Source: Microcoleus sp. LEGE 07076 (GTDB taxonomy: Bacteria > Cyanobacteriota > Cyanobacteriia > Cyanobacteriales > Microcoleaceae). Taken from it: a stretch of DNA of 64,000 nucleotides. The stretch covers positions 33,450-97,449 of the forward strand of contig NZ_JADEWV010000001.1 of assembly GCF_015207455.1 (NCBI RefSeq), given 5' to 3'. The notes under the pieces are model-generated. The model saw nothing but the letters and a program-made list of their open reading frames with translations, was not told where the DNA came from and did no database searches. How positions within the stretch are numbered: position 1 is the stretch's first letter; the number at the start of each line of letters is the position of its first letter. Shown in pieces: positions 44,063-52,753 of the stretch. Made by a program: the position numbers and the translations under genes.

Positions 44063-45235
44063 ATGGTTGCAACATCAAATAGCAATAGCTGGCATTACGA
44101 TTTTAGTCTGCTGCCTCAATATTTAGACCGGCTGTTTGCTAAACTGCGGATCGCTGTAGTGTTCGGCGGCGACTGCGATCGCCCCGGTTCCGTGATTTAC
44201 AAAACTCACAATCCCCGCTCTTGGAAGAGTTACGAAATCGTCGCCCGCGAGATTGCTAAAGCATTAACAGAAATTGGCTTCCAACACGTGTATGTCATCC
44301 CTGATGACATGAATCTTCCCGAACAGCTCAAACAACAAAAAATTCATTTAGTGTGGCTAAATACGGGCGGAGTCCAGGGCTACAATCCTGTTTGTCACAC
44401 TCCCGCCTTGTTGGAAATGTTGGGAATGCCTTATATCGGTCACAATCCTTTAAACAGTTCAACTTTAGATAACAAACACGCTTTCAAACGGGAACTGCAA
44501 TCAGTCGGAATTCAAACCGCTCCGTTTATGACTTGGCATCCTTCTCAAGGAATTTTGCAGCCAAATTTGCCGGAGCGTTTTTCGATTGCTTTCGGCGAGT
44601 ATCGAGGGCCGTTTGTCGTTAAACCAGTATCCGGACGCGCTTCGCTGCACGTTCATTTTGTAGACAAGATTGAGGGTTTGTCTCAGGCAGTTTCGGAAGT
44701 TCACCAAGCAACTCACAATACTGCTTTAATTGAAAAATATTTGCCGGGACGAGAATTTTGTGTAGCGGTTTGCGGCTATGTTACTTATGCTAAAGGCTGT
44801 TTTACTAAAAATGCGAAACCCTTTGCTTTTTCCACGGTGGAACGAGTTTTGGAGTCTGATGAACTCATCTTTACTTCTATGGATAAAAAAGCGATTACGG
44901 CCGATCGCGGACGATTGATGGGCGCGGAAGAACCTGAACTCAAACAGCAGTTAATTGATTTAGCTCGCAAAATCTATTGGGAGTTTAGTTTGAACAGTTT
45001 GGTGCGAATTGATGTCCGCAGCGATGGCGATGGAGAACTTTATGTTTTGGAAGCGAATCCGAAACCGGATCTCAAATATCCAGGGAAAAATGTCACGAGT
45101 TTGGTTGCTTTGGGTTTGGCGGAATACGGGATGAGTTATAACGATTTAATTTTTAGTTTGCTGGCGGATAGGTTGGATTATTTGTTGACTCAACATATCG
45201 AGATTATTCCTCATATTGTGGATTTGCTCGATTAA
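44063..45235 (+). CDS. D-Ala-D-Ala ligase-like ATP-grasp ligase
   Basis: 390 residues, somewhat longer than housekeeping Ddl (about 350). Ddl N-terminal features RIAVVFGGDCDRPGSVIYKT and TPALLEMLGMPYIGHNPL, TLDNKHAFKRELQSVGI; then the ATP-grasp domain: GPFVVKPVSGRASLHVHFVD, IEKYLPGREFCVAVCGYVTY, SLVRIDVRSDGDGELYVLEA-NP with metal Glu/Asn. The peptide-bond-forming core is intact, but the omega-loop and the C-terminal tail (DRLDYLLTQHIEIIPHIVDL) differ from Ddl. Could ligate another amino acid pair. Coupled to the exporter gene upstream. Substrate unknown. Confidence 0.8.
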   Translation: MVATSNSNSWHYDFSLLPQYLDRLFAKLRIAVVFGGDCDRPGSVIYKTHNPRSWKSYEIVAREIAKALTEIGFQHVYVIPDDMNLPEQLKQQKIHLVWLNTGGVQGYNPVCHTPALLEMLGMPYIGHNPLNSSTLDNKHAFKRELQSVGIQTAPFMTWHPSQGILQPNLPERFSIAFGEYRGPFVVKPVSGRASLHVHFVDKIEGLSQAVSEVHQATHNTALIEKYLPGREFCVAVCGYVTYAKGCFTKNAKPFAFSTVERVLESDELIFTSMDKKAITADRGRLMGAEEPELKQQLIDLARKIYWEFSLNSLVRIDVRSDGDGELYVLEANPKPDLKYPGKNVTSLVALGLAEYGMSYNDLIFSLLADRLDYLLTQHIEIIPHIVDLLD

Positions 45236-45645
45236 TTGAACTTTGGCCAAACATTTTTTAAGCTGGGGCGATGCACTCTTGCAGTCAAATTTATTGGCAA
45301 TCTACTGTTTGACTATTCAGCCTCCAATCCCCCCGCAGCGCCGTAATCGTTGCGGGGGAAGATATTTAAATCAAGCCCTACTCCGCTTCAACCAGGATGA
45401 GCAGTGGGTATGCGAAGGAGATCGAGACAGGGAGATAAATGATAGATACAAAGGTTTTTAGGCGATTTTTAACACGAATACAATGCCAACCTTACCAATT
45501 GAGTTTTTGTAAATAAATATAAATTACCTGGCCAAGTAAACACAGGCTCACAAGTTGTGATAGCCTTGAGTAAGATAGCAACTGGCTGTCAATTTTTGGC
45601 AGCAAGCATCAGGGTAACTCAATTTATATCGATTAGATAAACCAA
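45236..45645. other. Intergenic region
   Basis: No gene. A CCCCCCGCAGCGCC/GCGGGGG hairpin lies at about 45327-45357 and a TGATAGCCTTGAGTAAG stretch before the coiled-coil gene. The frame at 45243-45461 lacks any family feature or ribosome site. Confidence 0.5.
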
Positions 45646-48270
45646 ATGGAAGCATTACTTTTATTAATAGGATTTGGAGGCGGGGCGTTAGTCTGCTGGC
45701 TAATTTTGAATAAGCGAAATTCGCGAAATGTGGTGCGGATGCAGGGCTCGCAGGAGGCTATATCGAAGTTGGCGTCGCAGTTGGATGCCAGAACTTCGGA
45801 ATTGCGGCAAAAGGCGGAGAATGAAAATCAGCTAAATTCGGAATTGTCCCAGTTGCAAATTCGGTTGGAAAATGTGACGGGCGAGCAAGAATTCTTAAAC
45901 AATCAAGTGTCGGAATTGGAAGGATTTTTGGGAGGAATTGCTCAGGAGCGATCGCAAGTTGATGCTTTGATTGCTGATTTGCAGTTTCAGTTAGAAAGCG
46001 CTCACCAAGCTCAGTCGCAGTTACCGCAACTGGGCGAACTTCAAGATCGGTTAGAAATTGCACAGCAGGAGCGATCGCAGCTTAACGCTCAAATCCTGGA
46101 AATGCAAGCAGAGCGAGAGGCGCTGGATGCAGAGAGCGCTCTATTTCGCGATCGGCTGTCTGAATTGGAAAGTCAGTTGGAAACAGCCAGTCAAGGCAAA
46201 TTGCAGCTACAGTACCAGTTGTCGGAAATTCAAATTAAGTTCGATCGCTCAATTCAAGAGCGCGAGCAACTTCACTCTCAACTGTCGAGCTTGCAATCTC
46301 AACTAGAATTAATCGAAACAGAGCGATCGCAATTTACCTCTCAATTGTCCGAGTTTCAAGCCCAAATTGCCAACGCCAATGCACAAATCCAAGCGCTCAA
46401 CTCTCAATTAGAAACTGCTCTCCAACAACAAAATCAACCGCAACCTGAATTATTAGAACTAGAAACACAATTAGAATCTGCTAATCGGGATAAAATGCAG
46501 TTGCAAAATCAATTCTCTGAGATGCAAAGTCAATCAGATACCGTTGTTCGCGAGCGAGAACAACTGCTGTCCCAGTTGTCAGAATTGCAGGCTCAAATAA
46601 ATCGCAGCGACGCAGATAAATCGCAACTTCAATCTCAATTATCGGAACTGCAAGCTCAATTAGAAACCTCCAACACTGAGCGATCGCAACTAACTTTTCA
46701 ACAGTCAGAATTCCAAACTCAAATCGACACAGCAAACCACAATCAAAATCAACTGCAATCTCAAATATCCGAGTTACAAACTCAGCTTGAGTGCGCCTCT
46801 CAAATTCGCTCAGAATTGGCATCGCAACTAACTTTTCAACAGTCAGAATTCCAAGCTCAAATCGACACAGCAAACCACAATCAAAATCAACTGCAATCTC
46901 AAATATCCGAGTTACAAACTCAGCTTGAGTGCGCCTCTCAAATTCGCTCAGAATTGGCATCGCAACTAACTTTTCAACAGTCAGAATTCCAAACTCAAAT
47001 CGACACAGCAAACCACAATCAAAATCAACTGCAATCTCAAATATCCGAGTTACAAACTCAGCTTGAGTGCGCCTCTCAAATTCGCTCAGAATTGGCATCG
47101 CAACTAACTTTTCAACAGTCAGAATTCCAAACTCAAATCGACACAGCCAACCACAATCAAAATCAACTGCAATCTCAAATATCCGAGTTACAAACTCAGC
47201 TAGAAAATGGCGAACAAATTCGCTCAGAATTAGAATCGCAGCTTGCCGCTCAACAGTCAGAATTCCAAAATCAAATCGACACAGCCAACCACAATCAAAA
47301 TCAACTCCAATCTCAAATATCCGAGTTACAAACTCAGCTTGAGTGCGCCTCTCAAATTCGCTCAGAATTAGAATCGCAGCTTGCCGCTCAACAGTCGGAA
47401 TTCCAAAATCAAATCGACACAGCCAACCAAAATCAAAATCAACTGCCATCTCAAATATCCGAGTTACAAACTCAGCTAGAAACAGTCAATCCAGAACGTT
47501 TGAATCTAAAATCGCAAATTGATGAAAAGGACGATCGAGAAGTTCCCAAGGCTGAATTAGTAGAGCCAATAAAAGCATCAACTTCAGAACCAGAAGTTGA
47601 AGAAAGTAAAGAATTTGTTGTTTGCCAAAAAGGTCAAGGCGATCATACTACTATTAGCGAAGCTGTAAAAAATGCGGTTTCTGGTACGCGCATTTACGTA
47701 CAGCCCGGTTTGTATCGAGAAAGTCTAATTATCGACAAATTTGTGGAAATTATCGGCAGCACAGAAGCGGGTAGCGTGACTGTTGAAAGCACCGACTCAA
47801 GCTGCATTCAAATGCAAACAGACAGCGCTTTAGTGCGAGGTTTAACGCTGATTGCAACGGGAAAATATTATGCGGTAGATATTCGTAAAGGCGAGTTAAT
47901 TGTAGAAGACTGCGATATCACTTCTGCCAACTATTCTGTGGTGGTAATTTGCGGGCCAGACGCTAATTCGGTAATCCGCCGCTGTCAAATTCACGATGGA
48001 ATATGGAACGGGATTTTTATCTCGGATAATGGCAAAGCAACGGTAGAAGATTGCAATATTTATGATAATGGCAGTTTGGGAATCGGTGTCGGATTGGGAG
48101 GAAAATTGAGCGTGCGCCGCTGTCGGATTAATGGTAATGAAGGTGAGGCGATCGTAGTTTACCGAGATGGCATTGCTACAGTGGATGATTGCGATTTAAC
48201 GGGCAATGGTGGGGGTGCTTGGCGGATTGCAGATAACGGATACGTGCGCGGCAAAAACAATCAAGAATAG
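45646..48270 (+). CDS. Membrane-anchored coiled-coil protein with C-terminal beta-helix domain
   Basis: 874 residues. One N-terminal membrane helix (LLLLIGFGGGALVCWLILN, 4-22), then a coiled coil to about residue 640, rich in Gln, Glu, Leu and Ser with regular SQLSELQ-type heptads. Residues about 348-623 are six 46-residue repeats encoded by 138-base DNA repeats. The last 220 residues form a right-handed parallel beta-helix of the pectin-lyase/NosD type: TISEAVKNAVSGTRIYVQPG, LYRESLIIDKFVEIIGSTEA, then a ladder of DCDI, RRCQIHDG, VEDCNIYDNG, RRCRINGNEG, VDDCDLTGNG. Likely a cell-surface-directed or membrane scaffold carrying a carbohydrate- or protein-binding beta-helix; function not known. 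Strong repetition suggests length variation between strains. Confidence 0.82.
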   Translation: MEALLLLIGFGGGALVCWLILNKRNSRNVVRMQGSQEAISKLASQLDARTSELRQKAENENQLNSELSQLQIRLENVTGEQEFLNNQVSELEGFLGGIAQERSQVDALIADLQFQLESAHQAQSQLPQLGELQDRLEIAQQERSQLNAQILEMQAEREALDAESALFRDRLSELESQLETASQGKLQLQYQLSEIQIKFDRSIQEREQLHSQLSSLQSQLELIETERSQFTSQLSEFQAQIANANAQIQALNSQLETALQQQNQPQPELLELETQLESANRDKMQLQNQFSEMQSQSDTVVREREQLLSQLSELQAQINRSDADKSQLQSQLSELQAQLETSNTERSQLTFQQSEFQTQIDTANHNQNQLQSQISELQTQLECASQIRSELASQLTFQQSEFQAQIDTANHNQNQLQSQISELQTQLECASQIRSELASQLTFQQSEFQTQIDTANHNQNQLQSQISELQTQLECASQIRSELASQLTFQQSEFQTQIDTANHNQNQLQSQISELQTQLENGEQIRSELESQLAAQQSEFQNQIDTANHNQNQLQSQISELQTQLECASQIRSELESQLAAQQSEFQNQIDTANQNQNQLPSQISELQTQLETVNPERLNLKSQIDEKDDREVPKAELVEPIKASTSEPEVEESKEFVVCQKGQGDHTTISEAVKNAVSGTRIYVQPGLYRESLIIDKFVEIIGSTEAGSVTVESTDSSCIQMQTDSALVRGLTLIATGKYYAVDIRKGELIVEDCDITSANYSVVVICGPDANSVIRRCQIHDGIWNGIFISDNGKATVEDCNIYDNGSLGIGVGLGGKLSVRRCRINGNEGEAIVVYRDGIATVDDCDLTGNGGGAWRIADNGYVRGKNNQE
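46687..47514 (+). repeat. Six in-frame tandem repeats of 138 bp
   Basis: Unit starts at 46687, 46825, 46963, 47101, 47239 and 47377, each exactly 138 bases (46 codons). Units 1-4 are nearly identical at DNA level (CAACTAACTTTTCAACAGTC); units 5 and 6 start CAGCTTGCCGCTCAACAGTC and share ENGEQ/ECASQ variants. The pattern indicates recent expansion by unequal crossing-over. Confidence 0.97.
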
Positions 48271-48455
48271 AAGAAGTCAGTAGTCATTAGTCATTAGTCA
48301 TTAGTCATTAGTCAGTAGTCAGTAGTCATTAGTCATTAGTTATTAGTTATTAGTTATTGGTTGCTGCTAACAAATAACTAATAACAAATAACAAATAACA
48401 ACAGTCAACAGCCAACAGCCAACAGCTAAAAGTCAACAGCTAACAATTCCCAATT
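48271..48455. repeat. Heptamer arrays after the coiled-coil gene
   Basis: AGTCATTAGTCATTAGTCAT, TTAGTTATTAGTTATTGG, then complementary AATAACTAATAACAAATAAC and CAACAGTCAACAGCCAACAG. Same class as at 15346 and 20966. Confidence 0.85.
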
Positions 48456-49439
48456 CTAAATTCCTAACAAGCGAGCGGGATTTTGCTTCATCATTAAATC
48501 AATTTCAGGTTGAGAAATACCTTCACCAATCAACTTTTTGACAAATAATTTGTAACCTTCCGTAGGTAAAGGATCGGGTTTTCTTCCCAAATCTGTACTC
48601 AGAACAAAATGCTCCGCTCCGATTAGTTTAATCGCTGCTACCATCTGATTAATTGAAACGTGATGCCAGTTTCTGTGTCCCTCGTCTGCGGCATTTTCTC
48701 CCATCAAATCGTTAACAAATGCTAGTTCTAGAAAAGCTCCCATTTGGGCTGCTGTTTGCAGATTTTCTAGGGACAAACCGGGTACATCGGCCATTGCGTG
48801 GGTAATCAGGATGTTTTTAATGTTGAGAAGGTTGGCTTCAGCTACAACTGCCATCACTTCTTCTGAGGAAATATGACCAGTTTCCAACACTAAATTATCT
48901 CTAGCTACAATCTTGAGTACGGCTGCAGTTTCCGGTAAAATTTTGCCGTTTTCTGCTACTTTAATCCCGATTCCAGACTTGTGAAAAACCTTTAAATGAT
49001 TGGCAGCATCAACTGTTGGCAGCCACACTACTTTACCGTATTTGCGGCCGATGCGGTGCATTGCTTCTACAGCGTCGGGATTGATGCCTCCTGCAGAATG
49101 ATTGAGAACTACTCCCCCGAAAACTTGGATTTCTGGTACTATTTTATTAACCAAAACTGCCCGCGCTGCCGTGCTGCCATAGTGATTTTTTAAGACAACT
49201 GCTTTCATGTGCGCGCTGGCGGCAAATTTAGCTACCTCAAAATCATCTAACCTACGGGGAATCACATCAGGAGAAGAATGGATGTGAAAGTCGATCGCAC
49301 TTTCAATGATACTTTTTTGTGAATCAGCAAACTGCGGATATCCCACAGAATATACTGGCAAAGAAAAGGCAAACCAACTTATCAAAAACGCAGCTGTTAT
49401 TACTAATAATTTTAAGGTCAAAAATCGGAATAAATTCAT
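48456..49439 (-). CDS. Exported DUF6282-like metal-dependent hydrolase
   Basis: 327 residues. Signal peptide LLVITAAFLISWFAFSLPVY (12-31). Mature domain starts SAIDFHIHSSPDVIPRRLDD, with the H-x-H metal pair of the amidohydrolase/PHP-type TIM barrel; further His/Asp in VLKNHYGSTAARAVL, NHSAGGINPDAV, ETGHISSEEV, ITHAMADVPG and STDLGRK, all in positions expected for metal binding. Ends KQNPARLLGI as in amidohydrolases. Periplasmic hydrolase of unknown substrate; family assignment to DUF6282 by the DFHIHSSPDV...PR motif. Heptamers surround the gene. Confidence 0.78.
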   Translation of the reverse strand: MNLFRFLTLKLLVITAAFLISWFAFSLPVYSVGYPQFADSQKSIIESAIDFHIHSSPDVIPRRLDDFEVAKFAASAHMKAVVLKNHYGSTAARAVLVNKIVPEIQVFGGVVLNHSAGGINPDAVEAMHRIGRKYGKVVWLPTVDAANHLKVFHKSGIGIKVAENGKILPETAAVLKIVARDNLVLETGHISSEEVMAVVAEANLLNIKNILITHAMADVPGLSLENLQTAAQMGAFLELAFVNDLMGENAADEGHRNWHHVSINQMVAAIKLIGAEHFVLSTDLGRKPDPLPTEGYKLFVKKLIGEGISQPEIDLMMKQNPARLLGI

Positions 49440-49554
49440 TAGTTTATATCTATCTAACCCAATAGCATTTCAAGAACAGGCTCTCCGGCCTGTTCCACAA
49501 AAATGGAATTTTCTTGTGGGCCGTTGCTCCTAGCCCGCCCATATAAAGGCCAGC

Positions 49555-49826
49555 TTAAATAAAAGACTTAACCGCTGGTACATCAAACTCAGGAATGAGG
49601 GCGCAGTATTCAGTTTGTACAGGAATTGACCGATTAAGGGCGATCGTACGCATTTCTTCTCGCGTCGAAACCGTACTGAATGCTGGCAGCAGCAATACTG
49701 GATTGCCCTGTCCTCGGGTTTCGTAAATAACTTTGATTTGCGTTTGTTTCCAGTTCCAGAGATATTCTTGAAGTTTCGGGGGATAGTTGCTAAATTAGTT
49801 GCGGTTAAATTTGTCGTCTGAGTCAC
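49555..49826 (-). pseudogene. Alpha/beta hydrolase gene relic, frameshifted and truncated
   Basis: From ATG 49824-49826 the frame reads MTQTTNLTATNLAT; after a one-base loss at about 49783 a second frame continues YPPKLQEYLWNWKQTQIKVI, YETRGQGNPVLLLPAFSTVS, TREEMRTIA, the N-terminal region of cyanobacterial alpha/beta hydrolases (first strands and oxyanion-hole segment). Then unrelated sequence to the stop at 49555. The nucleophile and the rest are gone. Confidence 0.65.
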
Positions 49827-49840
49827 GGCTTTTTTTCCTG

Positions 49841-50287
49841 TTAATTTGCTTCAGCTTGCGCTCTCAATTCGCAAGCCAGTGCCTTATTTTTCATCATTTG
49901 AAATATGTTGTAAAAGCCGTTAGCGCGGGAAGGTGTCAGGCTGACATTCAATCCCGTATCTTGAATGAAATCAGGAGTGATATTGACAATTTCAGCAGGA
50001 GTTAATCCGCTCAAACCTTCCACTAGCAAGCCAACTAATCCTTTGACTAACTGAGCGTCAGAATCGCCTTGATACAAAACTTTTCCGTCGGTCAAATTTG
50101 CGGTAATATAAACTTGCGATACGCAGCCAGAAACTTTGTTTTCTGGGAGTTTATCGCTTTCGGTAAATGCTGGGAGTCGCTTGGCATACCACAGCAGTTG
50201 TTCGTAGCGCTGTTTTGGATCGGAGTGTCGCTGAAAGCGCTGGACGATTTTAGCTAGGGCTGGGGGTAGCGCGGTATTTGCGGACAT
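49841..50287 (-). CDS. sufE: SufE-family sulfur acceptor
   Basis: 148 residues. SufE accepts persulfide sulfur from the cysteine desulfurase SufS and passes it to SufB. The acceptor Cys55 is in KVSGCVSQVY. N-terminal LAKIVQRFQRHSDPKQRYEQ, LLWYAKRLPAF and the closing GLSGLTPAEIVNITPDF are typical. Common length (about 140-150). ATG at 50285-50287. Monocistronic, 14 bases beyond a pseudogene. Confidence 0.93.
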   Translation of the reverse strand: MSANTALPPALAKIVQRFQRHSDPKQRYEQLLWYAKRLPAFTESDKLPENKVSGCVSQVYITANLTDGKVLYQGDSDAQLVKGLVGLLVEGLSGLTPAEIVNITPDFIQDTGLNVSLTPSRANGFYNIFQMMKNKALACELRAQAEAN

Positions 50288-50696
50288 GATTTCGAGTAGC
50301 GGTTGAATTTGCTAATATTGTATATTTCATTGTAGCAGCCTAGCAGCAAGTGCGATCGATCGCCTAGTTTTTTGCTAAAATTATTGGTTGTAGTTGGTAG
50401 ATTGGCTAAAAAACCCGGTTTCTTTGATATTTTTTTTAAGGAACCGCAGAGGGCGCAGAGGGCGCAGAGAGAGGGAAAGAAAAGAAAGTAAAAAGATGGG
50501 TTTCAAATATGACTCTATTTTCTTTAGTTTTGTTTGAGAAATATCTATCAACCCAATACTCAGGAATGTATTTTTGCCCGCCGCTGAAACCCGCACTGTA
50601 CTGTTGGCGACGGTCGAAAACTGTCCTGAGTATTTTACTTTCTGATTTAATTAATAACTATTTAATCTCTATTAAAAAATTCAGAAAAAATGCTAA
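50288..50696. other. Intergenic region with two repeats
   Basis: AAAAAACCCGGTTTCTTTG (50408-50426) and CCGCAGAGGGCGCAGAGGGC (50441 on). No gene is seen; the A/T-rich tail up to 50696 may be a terminator region of the lipoprotein gene. Confidence 0.5.
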
Positions 50697-51257
50697 CTAA
50701 TCAACGGCAGCCTTCAAGTTTTTAGGAGGCTGAGGAATCGCAGAAGAATGATGTTCAACAATCATCCATTTACCGTCATTACCCTTAGCGTAAACAAAGG
50801 TATATCGGGCGGGTACCACAGTTTTTTTGTTGTTTTTAGTTCGATAAGTGAAAGTGTAGTAACCGCTATTAATTGCCACATTATCGTAGACTCTAATCAC
50901 TGGTTTATAGCCTTCGGCCTTCAATTCAGGCAGTTTGGCAAATACTTCAAAATAATCCCTAATTTCCTGCGAAGTATCTCGCTTTTGTTTAGAGACTGTC
51001 GCCCAAAGCAGAGCATTGGGACTGTATAATTTCACAACTTCGTCAACAACATTTGGTTTCCCCGATGTCACCGTATCTATCCATTTTTGTGTGGCGGCTG
51101 CAACTTCTTTTTTACTGTCTTCGGGATTGGCGGTAGTAATTTTTTGTGAATTGTTGGCGGCATCTGGTTTCGGTGAAGTGGCAGCCGTTGGGGGCTGCTT
51201 GGCACAGCCAGATGCTAAAAGTAGGGTAACTAACAGAGAAAAGACTTGAGCTTTCAT
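50697..51257 (-). CDS. Lipoprotein with SnoaL/NTF2-like domain
   Basis: 186 residues. Lipoprotein signal: VFSLLVTLLLASGC with Cys18 as lipobox. A Pro/Ala/Thr-rich linker (19-48) precedes an NTF2-like cone fold: EVAAATQKWIDTVTSGKPNV, VVKLYSPNALLWATVS, EIRDYFEVFAKLPELK, NSGYYTFTYRTKNNKKTVVP, ARYTFVYAKGNDGKWMIVEH and HSS. Comparable to the calcium/calmodulin kinase association-domain-like and SnoaL families. Periplasmic lipid-anchored; binding role unknown. Confidence 0.8.
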   Translation of the reverse strand: MKAQVFSLLVTLLLASGCAKQPPTAATSPKPDAANNSQKITTANPEDSKKEVAAATQKWIDTVTSGKPNVVDEVVKLYSPNALLWATVSKQKRDTSQEIRDYFEVFAKLPELKAEGYKPVIRVYDNVAINSGYYTFTYRTKNNKKTVVPARYTFVYAKGNDGKWMIVEHHSSAIPQPPKNLKAAVD

Positions 51258-52057
51258 GGTTTTTGGCTGGTTGCTTGAGAAATTAAGTTTTAGGCATAAA
51301 ACTTATTTACCATAGGATTTTACCCTAAATCATTACCTAATTCTACTCTACAAAGTGAATTTGCTAAAAATTTTGCTCAAAAATCGAGTTTTTCAGGCAG
51401 CTTTACTCGTAAATTTAGATATCCTATTAACAGTTGCTTTTTCAGTTTTTTTTGAGGCTGTCCTAATGAGTTATACTAAATTTTGGCAATGATTTCTGCA
51501 CCGAGGCGCTGCTGTTAATCAGCTCTCGAATTGCTATGTTAGATTGATGTGATTTTTTTTGTAGAAACTCCTGAAAAAGTCTGAGATGCTGATATTTTAG
51601 CTCGGGTTTTTGGTGTAGAAGCGATCGTTTTATAAAAGATCGATCGAGCTACTGCTCAAATTAAACAAATTCTCGCTAAAAAGTAGAGTGTGTTGCGGAA
51701 ACTTCCAGGAGTAACTCATCGCTAAAACCCAAGTTTCTCTAGGAACTGTTCCATAAACATTGGTAATTATATTGCGGGCAAGAGCGGTAGAAGCCACAAA
51801 AAGCAGACCCGATTTTTAAAGCTACAAAATTTATATAAATTATGGAAGAAATTGACGGCAATTTATATCAGTCCGGGATGCAAAAACCCGATTTTTTCAC
51901 GTAATTTGGTCATATACGATCGCGACAATGAGAAACCGGGTTTTTTTTGTCTAGTGCGTCCAGGACTGTTGATAACACTGAGAAAGCTAAAGGTACTCAA
52001 AATCGCGCAGCGGAAACCTGGTTTTTGAGCCTGACTCCCAATGCTATCAGACCGCCC
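51258..52057. other. 800-base stretch without a live gene
   Basis: A frame at 51561-51686 reads VETPEKV, stop, DADILARVFGVEAIVL, stop, KIDRATAQIKQILAKK, stop: composition looks protein-like with two in-frame stops, so it may be a small pseudogene, family not recognised. CAAAAACCCGATTTTTTC (51880) and GAGAAACCGGGTTTTTTTT (51930) and GAAACCTGGTTTTT (52013) are CCGGGTTT-family repeats. Nothing else is recognised. Confidence 0.4.
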
Positions 52058-52420
52058 TCAAGTTAGATCCAGAGGCGGCAAACCCCGCAACTGTCGCAGC
52101 GAGTTGATGCACAACTGACAGTCGCAGCCAAACAACGCCACCGCTGCATCGCTTTCTTCTTCCGTAAAATCCAGCATCGCCACGGGTTCTTCATTCGGGC
52201 GCTGCCAACTGATTCTTGGTTTAGAATTAGCAGCAGCAGCTTTGCGTGGAAGGCGGACGCAAGTCAGACGCTGAGTGTGGGGCGATCGCGCGCAGCGGGG
52301 TGAATCAGCCGATTGGCTTGGTGTTTCGCCAATTTGAGCGGGATTGGCGATCGCGCTCAAAGACATCACAGATCCAAACAGCGTCGGACTTACCAGTAAA
52401 GTGAGGAGCAATCGATTCAT
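52058..52420 (-). CDS. Exported hypothetical protein with C-terminal CxC-x2-C
   Basis: 120 residues. Signal peptide LLLTLLVSPTLFGSVMSLSAIA, then NPAQIGETPSQS. Middle basic Arg/Ser/Ala region; conserved-looking C-terminus LDFTEEESDAAVALFGCDCQ, LCINSLRQLRG. Cysteines CDC-x2-C may coordinate metal or form disulfides. The last 40 residues resemble a small family in cyanobacteria, function unknown. ATG at 52418-52420. Confidence 0.65.
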   Translation of the reverse strand: MNRLLLTLLVSPTLFGSVMSLSAIANPAQIGETPSQSADSPRCARSPHTQRLTCVRLPRKAAAANSKPRISWQRPNEEPVAMLDFTEEESDAAVALFGCDCQLCINSLRQLRGLPPLDLT

Positions 52421-52753
52421 TTGTCGTCCTTAAGAACTTCAACGTACACAGTAGCCGATTATCTGTGGCAATTCAACAATATTTTAGTCGGACATAACTA
52501 CATTTTGCCCTGATTAAGGCTTAAAAGCCAAATATTTGCCACCTCAACCTCGAATAATTGTCCGGGTATTGTAAATATTAGCAACCAGCATTTTCTGATA
52601 AGTATCATCTTCGCTCCCCTGTTTAAGATTTGTTGCAATTTGACTAAGTTTAGTTTCCCAGCGCAATAAAAATATCCAATGCGGGTAAAATAATTTCAGC
52701 AATGACAACTTCAAGCAGCGAACAAGTTTACCTCAGAAACCAGGTGTGGAGTG
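52421..52753. other. Divergent promoter region
   Basis: No gene or repeat recognised. TGTGGAGTG just before the response regulator start is the ribosome-site candidate (GGAG at 52748-52751). Confidence 0.4.

Noticed and set aside
45243..45461. 72-codon frame after the ATP-grasp ligase gene
   Set aside because: No ribosome site, spans a hairpin repeat, no family pattern.
46481..47449. 322-codon open frame on the minus strand inside the coiled-coil gene
   Set aside because: It is periodic with the 138-bp repeats and gives repeated VDFDCGWLCRFDFGI-like peptides without any family resemblance; open only because CAA/CAG/GAA codons on the plus strand make no stops in that antisense phase.
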